From assembly GCF_003149675.1 (NCBI RefSeq), contig NZ_LWMS01000044.1, positions 89,027-153,026 on the forward strand: DNA of 64,000 bases, read 5' to 3'. The DNA comes from Methanosphaera cuniculi. GTDB taxonomy: Archaea > Methanobacteriota > Methanobacteria > Methanobacteriales > Methanobacteriaceae. Position 1 is the first letter of the stretch. Every line of letters begins with the position of its first letter. Positions 57,380-64,000 of this stretch are shown in pieces. Under the pieces are notes generated by a model. The model did not search any database, was not told the DNA's origin, and saw only the letters and a program-made list of their open reading frames with translations. A program made the position numbers and the translations under genes.

Positions 57380-59128
57380 TTATATTAGCATAATTTGTTC
57401 AAGATAATTTTCAATCACGTCAACTTCATGGTATGATAAGCCAAATAGACTATAAACTAGGAAATTAAGCTTATATTCAAGGAAAATCTTCTCATCATTA
57501 TCTTTATAATCATGATTAATTAGTTTATCAACATTTTCAACAATTAAACACATACGTGCTTCATCAGGAATGACAAATGGAAGTGTTTCAATGTTATCTT
57601 TTTTAACTGATGTAACTTTACCTAGAATATTCATCTTCATATGAACTAGAAACTTATATACTTTAGAATTAAACATTGCATATAATAATTTAAGCATATT
57701 AGTATCATCACATGTAATCATACCCAGATTATCAAATAGGTAATAATTCTCATCATCCCATATTGCAAAAATTTCACTATTTAAAAGTGGATATATAATC
57801 TTTGGATTTTCATATATCTTATAATCATTACGATAGTCTTTTATTTCAAATCTTTCATTTTTAATATAATCATGTTCATTGAAGTATCCATCATTAGGAT
57901 AACTTTCACCAAGTTCATGATACAGGTAATTTTTAATAAAAGGATATTCATCTATTTGAATATTAATATCATCACGCAAGAATATTACATATCTGTTATC
58001 TTCTTTAATGCTATTTTTACTAATATCACATCCTTTAATTACAGGCTTAATAAAATGTGAACTTTCAGGTTCATGATACATTAGATAATTATAAGTTTCC
58101 TCATCAATAATAAAATCCTTATTAAAATGAGCATGTACACCTCGATGTGTTATTGTAAAATCAAAGTCTCTTACATATTCATGACGTAGCATAATATCAT
58201 CATATACTTCAAAAATCTCCCGATTAAAAAAGTTAAAACGAAGATCATTAAGATAATTCTGATTTAATGTAAACTTATTATTAACATTAATCATGTCATT
58301 TGATTTATTTATTTTAGAAAGTGTAATCATACATAAATCACTAAGAAATACACTAGTTTTATCCATGTTACGATAATCAAAAAATGAATCAATAAAGTAT
58401 GTTAAAAGATAGCGTCGAATCTTTTTTTGAGCAAGACTATTAAGAAACATATTAGGTGAAATAAATGATAAAACACCATTATCTTTAAGATTATTCATAG
58501 CTTTTTCAAAAAAAAGTGAATAAATATTTTTAATATTAGAATATGTTAAATAATTATCTGCTAAATATTCACCCCAACTTTTCATACTCTTTTTATCATA
58601 ATTAAAGCTAATATTACCAAGACAAATGTCAAAACCACCATTATTAATAATATTATTAAACATATCAGACCACCTGAATGCATCAGGACATATTAATGGA
58701 TCTTCAACTAATGCATTAGCATGAATAATTTTAGCATGAAAATAATAAGTAGTAAAATCTGGAATATATTCATTAAATATCTTAGTTAACTTAAATTTAC
58801 ATTCATCAATATTATGTTTATCACGGTCAATTCCATGAATTGAATCATAAACCATCCAAGCATGTTTAGTCATATTAGGATTTTCATCATATTGCATGAG
58901 CTTTTCATGAATCTTAAAAAGCAATCGTGTAACATCAATTAAATACCTACCATTTCCACAGTTAGGATCAATAATGCGTAAAATCATAAGCTTATCTTTT
59001 AGTACATCAAGCATATCATTTTGGTTATATGAATCAATAAGCTCATCTACATTATGTACCTTATTATCATCCAATTTAAGATAATTCAAAATAACATTCT
59101 CAAACATAATAAAAATATATATGTTCAA
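57380..59128 (-). CDS. Solitary Eco57I/TaqI-like N6-adenine DNA methyltransferase with altered motif IV
   Basis: A 582-residue protein. Motif I for S-adenosylmethionine is present as DPNCGNG (residues 54-60), a GIDRD segment (99-103) fits motif II, and HANAL (136-140) fits motif III. Motif IV, normally NPPY or NPPF after a FD-(I/V)-x-x-G strand, reads FDICLGNISF with Asn172-Ile-Ser-Phe175, so both prolines are missing. The C-terminal half (about 340-540) resembles the target-recognition part of type IIG enzymes (KPVIKGCDIS, NSKVYKFL, IETLPFVIP). The N-terminal nuclease of type IIG enzymes and a clear motif X are absent. No restriction or specificity gene is adjacent. It may be a degenerate or altered methyltransferase. 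The Met at 59107 is an alternative start. Confidence 0.75.
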   Translation of the reverse strand: MNIYIFIMFENVILNYLKLDDNKVHNVDELIDSYNQNDMLDVLKDKLMILRIIDPNCGNGRYLIDVTRLLFKIHEKLMQYDENPNMTKHAWMVYDSIHGIDRDKHNIDECKFKLTKIFNEYIPDFTTYYFHAKIIHANALVEDPLICPDAFRWSDMFNNIINNGGFDICLGNISFNYDKKSMKSWGEYLADNYLTYSNIKNIYSLFFEKAMNNLKDNGVLSFISPNMFLNSLAQKKIRRYLLTYFIDSFFDYRNMDKTSVFLSDLCMITLSKINKSNDMINVNNKFTLNQNYLNDLRFNFFNREIFEVYDDIMLRHEYVRDFDFTITHRGVHAHFNKDFIIDEETYNYLMYHEPESSHFIKPVIKGCDISKNSIKEDNRYVIFLRDDINIQIDEYPFIKNYLYHELGESYPNDGYFNEHDYIKNERFEIKDYRNDYKIYENPKIIYPLLNSEIFAIWDDENYYLFDNLGMITCDDTNMLKLLYAMFNSKVYKFLVHMKMNILGKVTSVKKDNIETLPFVIPDEARMCLIVENVDKLINHDYKDNDEKIFLEYKLNFLVYSLFGLSYHEVDVIENYLEQIMLI

Positions 59129-59221
59129 AGCAATATTAAAAGAATTAACATGTTAATAAAAAATATAAAAAATAGTATTAAAAAAAATTAAGTGGGGGTT
59201 AAAATGTAGTATAGAATAATT

Positions 59222-62200
59222 CTATACTTTTGCTTTTAGATTATCGTTTGCTGTTATTTGTGTTGCGTTTTTGCTCTGTTTTACTTGTGTATTTTGTACC
59301 ATGAAATTTACTTTTATTTCATTTACATTGTATTTCTTGTTTGGTCCTGATATTATTGTTAATGTTTTTATACCATTACTTAGTTTTATATCTTGTGCTA
59401 TTGTGATTGTTCCGTTTTCTATTACCATACGATCAATGAATGTTTTTCCATTGATTTTTAGTGTTACTTTTGTTCTTACTGCTACATCTTTGTTTGTTAT
59501 TGCATCTTTAATATCTGCTTTTATCATGAGTTTTCCATTTTCATAGTATACACTTGTTGGTTGTATAAATACATTTGATGGTATTATTGTTACTGTTTGA
59601 TTTACTTCTACACGATCATAGTTACCATTTGAGAACACAGCAGTTAATAAGTAATCTTTTGCTGCATAATTACTTGGTATTGTGTATACTAATGTTGCTA
59701 CACCATTTATTACACGTACTTTTATTCTGTTTCCATTTGCATCTTTTAGTGTTACACCATTAAGTTTGAATGCTACATATCCATCTTTTATAAGTTCACC
59801 TTTATCAGATATTACAGCAGTAAGTGTAATACTTTGACCTGCATAAATTTCAGAATTAACAGTAACTTGTATTTGAGCATCTCCTTTAAGGATGTTTAAT
59901 GTTTGTGTGTTGTTTTCAACTGAGGAGTATATTCCTTCAGGATCTACATAGTTCATTGTTAATGTTATGCTATGTGCTTTTACATTTACAGGTACTGTGA
60001 TTTTGGTTCCATTTTCAACTTTGTATGTTTCTCCATTTACATCTACTGTATATGTTCCACTTACAGTTTGATTATATAAACCATATAAACTTAATGTAAT
60101 ATTTCCATCTTGATTATATTTAAGTGTTGAATTTGTTACATTTACAAATACATGGAATGGTGCATCAGGTGTGTTTCCTGATACTGATTTTGCTACTATT
60201 GCTTCATTTCCAAGAATTGATTCACCTTGTGAATCTGTTACATTTATAGCATTTCTTGAAGCTGTTGATCCTAGTGCATATATTAATGGTGTTCTTCCAT
60301 TTAATGGTGTATCTACTGTTACATTAATATTATTTCTAGTTATTGTGTATTGACTGTTATTTCTTTCTGTTGTCATAACTACTACTGGATTTTTAGCTGT
60401 TACTGTTATGTTGTTATTTGTGAAACTAGCTTGTGATGATGTGTAATTTGTTTCATTTAATAATACAACATTATCAGCTGTCATGATAAGATTATTTCCT
60501 CTGAAAGATAAGGATGAATCATTATTTTTAAGCATTAAAATATCTTTTCCTGTTATTGTTATATTATTAGTGGTGAAGTCTAATGATCCTTTTTCTGAAT
60601 CTGCAAATATTGTTTTATTTTCACCTTTTAAAGTTACATTACTGTATGTTAAATGGAATGTTGATTGTAAGCTTGTTGTATTTGAGTATCCATTTAATTT
60701 TACAACTGTTGGATTTACACCTTCAACTGTTACATTTGAGTAAAGTAAACTTAAAGTTGAACGGTAGGTATTTCCTTCTGTAGTCATAGCTATAAATGCT
60801 GGTTGTTCTCCTGTTACTTTTATGTTTGAGTACATAAGTGTTATTTCATTTGATGATGTTATATTTAGTATGAATGCTGTTTTATTTGTATTTACTATAT
60901 TTATGTTTTCAAGTCTTAATTGATATCCTGTTTTCATATCTCCAATATATGATATGGTTGTATTATAGAATGTGTAATTTCCTTTATTAATTATTGGAAT
61001 ATATTCATTAATTTTTATATTTACACCATATATATCTGATTTTAAGTATATTTCAGTTCCATTTGTATATGTGATGTTTAATAATCCATTTTTATCAAAT
61101 AATTGGTTATATGTGTCATTTTTAAGTATGTATATTGTAGGTGTATTTCCTAATAATGTGATATTTTCACAATTTGCATCTTGTGATACTGATGTATCTC
61201 CACCATAGGTTTCATTACCTATGAGAGTTGAATTTATTACTGATGAATTTTTTACATTTTTAAGTTCAATTGTATTATTTGAAGTTGTATTTGCAGTAAG
61301 TCTTACTATTTCTACATTGTTACTGTTAACTACTTCTATTGGGTTAGTTGAATTTGACATAGAATTTGATGAGTTAATTAATACATTATCTGAATCTGTA
61401 ATTATTAGTGCTGATGCATTTATTGCATTTATTGTATATCCATTTGATATAATGTTTTTACCAACTAAAGTTATTGCTGAGTTATCTGCAATGTTTTGTT
61501 GTGATGTTACATTAATTGTATTACCTCTGGTTGTAAGATTTTCTCCATTGAAGTATATTCCATTTACTTGTTGTGTTGTGTTAATTAGTATTTTGTTTGA
61601 TGAAATTACAGGATTCATGTATTTATCTGCAAAATTAACTGTTATTCCTGCTGCATTTTTAGATGTAATACTAATTTGATTTGATTGAATTTCTTCTTTT
61701 AATCCTGTTTGTGTTGCATTTGCTGCAATTATTCCTTTTGCATTATTATCTGATGTGATATTTATTTTATTTGAAGAGATTGTATTGTTGTTTGTATTTC
61801 CATTAATTAGTATACCTTGTGCATCTTCTGTTGTTTCAAGTTTAATTGTATTTGAATTTAATGCTGTTAAGTTAATATCACCATTAAGTGCTATAGCTGT
61901 TGCTTTTGATGCTTTAATATTTATTGTATTTGATTTTACTATATTGTTTGTAATTTTATTATTTGCTGTGAATACTATTGCTTTTACTTCTCCATTTGAA
62001 GTTGCATTTATATTAACGTTATTTATATTGTTATTTGATGATGTGATTTCTATTACATTTAATGAACTGTCAGCTTGTTCATTATTTTTTATAATATTTA
62101 CATTACTTATAAGTGTATTATCACCATTTACAAGGATTGTTGTTGATACTCCTGTATGTGTAATATTTACATTGTTTATTTTATTTTTTTGTGTGTTTAG

Positions 62201-63667
62201 AACTATTGCATTTGCATTTTCTGTATTCATCTGGATATCTGATATCCATACTAATGAATCATCACTTACTGTAATTGTTCCATTATTTAGTAATGCATCT
62301 TCACCTGTTATTGTTACTTTTTTATTTTTAATAATGAAGTTTTTATTATTAAATACTCCTTGGAAGTTTAATTTTGAGTAATCTGTAACATTTGCGAGAA
62401 TATTTCCATCAGCATCAAAGAAGTTTGAATATGTACCATCTGTTATATTATATACTACTCCTGTTTCAGGTGTGTTATTTTCATATGTATTTGTAGTTTT
62501 ATCTATAACTACTGCATCATCACCTGCTTTAGGTCCTGCTGTAATTATGTTATTTATAATAGTGTTATTTGATGTTTTAACATTTAATGCTAAATTTTCA
62601 CTACTTGCTATAACATTATTTTTAAGTGTTATATTTCCTTGTGTTACTTGTACTAATCCTGTAATATTGTTATTTTCTATTATTGAGTTTACTGCTAATT
62701 TATCTGATACTGTAATATTTGTTAAATTATTATTTCTAAGTTGTGATGTTCCTCTTATTGTTGTTGTACCTTTAACTATATTATTTTCTACAGTTGAATT
62801 TGAAACAGTTAATCCACCTGATATTGTATTGTTTATGTATGTGGAATTTGCAAATACAGCAGTCATATCACCATTTAGAAGTTTGTTATTTCTAAATGTT
62901 TGGTTATTTACTACTCCTCCACCCCATTGGGTTGAAAAACCACCTGATACTATTGTATTGTTATCAAAAACATTGCCCACACCTGTAATTACTACAGCCA
63001 TTGATGTTGCACTAAGTGATGCTGGCATTATTCTACAGTTTTTAATAGTGTTATATGAGTTGAAAATTGGGTCTATTATATTAACATTAAATGTTGTTAA
63101 GTAAAGAAGATTTCCTACTTGACCTTCTGCTCTTATTGTACAGTTATCTATTGTACAGTAGTTTGCTGCTGCAATTACAAATGAACTACTTCCACCATTA
63201 TTTTTTGTTGAAATGTAAGAGTTTTTTAATGTTATGTTTTCAGCATAGTCTCTTATTGTTGTTTGACCTACTCCTGAACCTACTCTTTGATCTTCTACAA
63301 CTGCTGATACATTATCTATTACAACATGTTTTACAGCACTAATCCAGAATTGTGTATTATGTAGGTTTATTCCTGTAATATTTGTATGATCTGCACCTGT
63401 TATTATAGCAAAGCTGGATTCTGGACTTTCTCCAAAGTAGTTTCCTGCTGTTGTGTTAAGATCTATTAATGAATCTTGTGTTGATGAGATTATATTTACA
63501 GGTTTGTTAATTGATATTGTGAAGTTTTTTCCTAGACCTGATATTTTTCCTTGAATATCAAGTGTATCTCCTTCTGTTACATTTTCAGGTAGTGTATAGT
63601 TATTTTCTGCTTTAAAGTAATCTTTTATTGTTGTGTTTGTTATTATGTGTGTTTGTACTTTTTTCAC
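59222..63667 (-). pseudogene. Adhesin-like surface protein (ALP4), main body, separated from its signal peptide by a frameshift
   Basis: This frame encodes 1481 residues of a right-handed beta-helix protein, built from short turns with N-N-I and V-N-N patterns (NosD/CASH-like), distinct from the NGGxNYN turns of ALP1-3. Two Ig-like domains close the protein (about 1265-1360 and 1365-1460), the first with GQSITLTAVISDKGELIKDGYVAFKLNGVTL. The GTG at 63667 has no ribosome binding site and no signal peptide, so it is not a plausible start. The upstream fragment at 63697-63936 supplies both. Adding one A to the A10 tract at 63704-63713 (or removing two) joins the two into one protein of about 1570 residues. 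It is either a frameshifted gene, a phase-variable gene or an assembly error. Confidence 0.8.
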
Positions 63668-63696
63668 AGTTTTATTAGTTGTTGTGTCTTTTTTAT

Positions 63697-63936
63697 TTAA
63701 TTCTTTTTTTTTTCATTTTTTGTTACTTGTGATTCTTTTTTAATCACTTTTTTTTCTTTAACATCAGATTTTACATCTTGTATTTCTGATATATCTGACT
63801 GAATATCTCCTGTAGCTTGAATAGTGTCTGATACTACATTTTGATTATCAGTTACATCTGCTGCATTTATTGAAGATACAGCAAAAAGTAAAATCATTGA
63901 TATTAAAAGAAATTTTAATACATTTGATTTAGACAT
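63697..63936 (-). CDS. N-terminal signal-peptide fragment of ALP4
   Basis: A 79-residue fragment: SKSNVLKFLLISMILLFAVSSINAADV forms a signal peptide (cut near INA-AD), followed by a charged linker (Asp/Lys/Glu-rich, with KEKKVIKKESQVTKNEKKKN at its end). It stops in a new frame just after an A10 tract. GGAGTGA lies before the ATG at 63936. The linker resembles those of ALP1 and ALP2, which run without interruption into the beta-helix. Read together with the 59222-63667 frame it restores a complete ALP. Confidence 0.8.
   Translation of the reverse strand: MSKSNVLKFLLISMILLFAVSSINAADVTDNQNVVSDTIQATGDIQSDISEIQDVKSDVKEKKVIKKESQVTKNEKKKN
63704..63713 (-). repeat. A10 homopolymer tract (frameshift site in ALP4)
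   Basis: Ten consecutive A on the coding strand, directly after AATG and before GAATTAAAT. Eleven or eight A would keep the frame open from the signal peptide to the ALP4 body; ten closes it after KKN. Confidence 0.85.
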
Positions 63937-64000
63937 AATAAATTTCACTCCATTTAAGTATTATTTATTAATTTTAAAAAATACTTAAAATATATATAAT

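Noticed and set aside
61221..62381. Two long plus-strand frames (152 and 208 codons) opposite ALP4
   Set aside because: Hydrophobic antisense translation of Asn/Ile/Thr repeats; same shadow effect as in the other ALPs.
59222..63667. GTG at 63667 as the true start of ALP4
   Set aside because: No ribosome binding site or signal peptide there, whereas the fragment just upstream supplies both after a single-base frame change.

Overview
The window looks like a gut methanogenic archaeon of the order Methanobacteriales, most probably a Methanosphaera species (M. stadtmanae or a close relative). The sequence is very AT-rich. It carries archaeal histones, archaeal and eukaryotic-type ribosomal proteins, an archaeal mevalonate and isoprenoid cluster and a biotin-dependent pyruvate carboxylase subunit. 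It also has the very long Asn/Thr-rich surface proteins (adhesin-like proteins, ALPs) typical of gut Methanobacteriales, and a bile salt hydrolase. The species name is inferred from this combination, not from a database match.

Left accessory region (1-17.6 kb). Three ALPs (15-3950 +, 5575-8319 -, 8467-13716 -) share one beta-helix cassette. The largest also carries a papain-type protease and a lectin-like domain. Around them lie a MarR-like regulator, a small exported protein, an HMf-type histone, a DUF2180 zinc protein, a bile salt hydrolase, an alpha/beta hydrolase whose conventional start codon is missing, and ferritin.

Isoprenoid block (17.9-23.4 kb, all minus). The order in the direction of transcription is mevalonate kinase, isopentenyl phosphate kinase, type 2 IPP isomerase, RNase J, and geranylgeranyl diphosphate synthase. 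These genes supply the C5 units and the C20 chain for archaeal ether lipids.

Information-processing super-cluster (24.5-54 kb, all minus). From the upstream end: a SPOUT-type methyltransferase, then L3-L4-L23-L2-S19-L22-S3-L29-aIF1-RNase P component-S17-L14-L24-S4e-L5-S14-S8-L6-L32e-L19e-L18-S5-L30-L15-SecY-Adk-DUF106-L34e-Cmk-L14e. A break follows with NudC, a DUF4013 membrane protein, a second histone, Cbf5/TruB and tRNA-Ser(GGA). The cluster then resumes as S13-S4-S11-RpoD-L18e-L13-S9-RpoN-RpoK-enolase-S2. S14 and RpoN are short genes (47 and 55 aa).

Right region (54-64 kb). Pyruvate carboxylase subunit A and the biotin ligase/regulator BirA are divergent. They are followed by a solitary Eco57I-like DNA methyltransferase with an altered catalytic motif IV, and by a fourth ALP whose signal peptide is separated from its body by a frameshift in an A10 tract.

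Main points of interest: the protease-lectin ALP, the homopolymer frameshift in the fourth ALP, the hydrolase without a normal start, the methyltransferase with NISF in place of NPPY/F, and a recurring C-rich plus T-rich signature at gene 3' ends.
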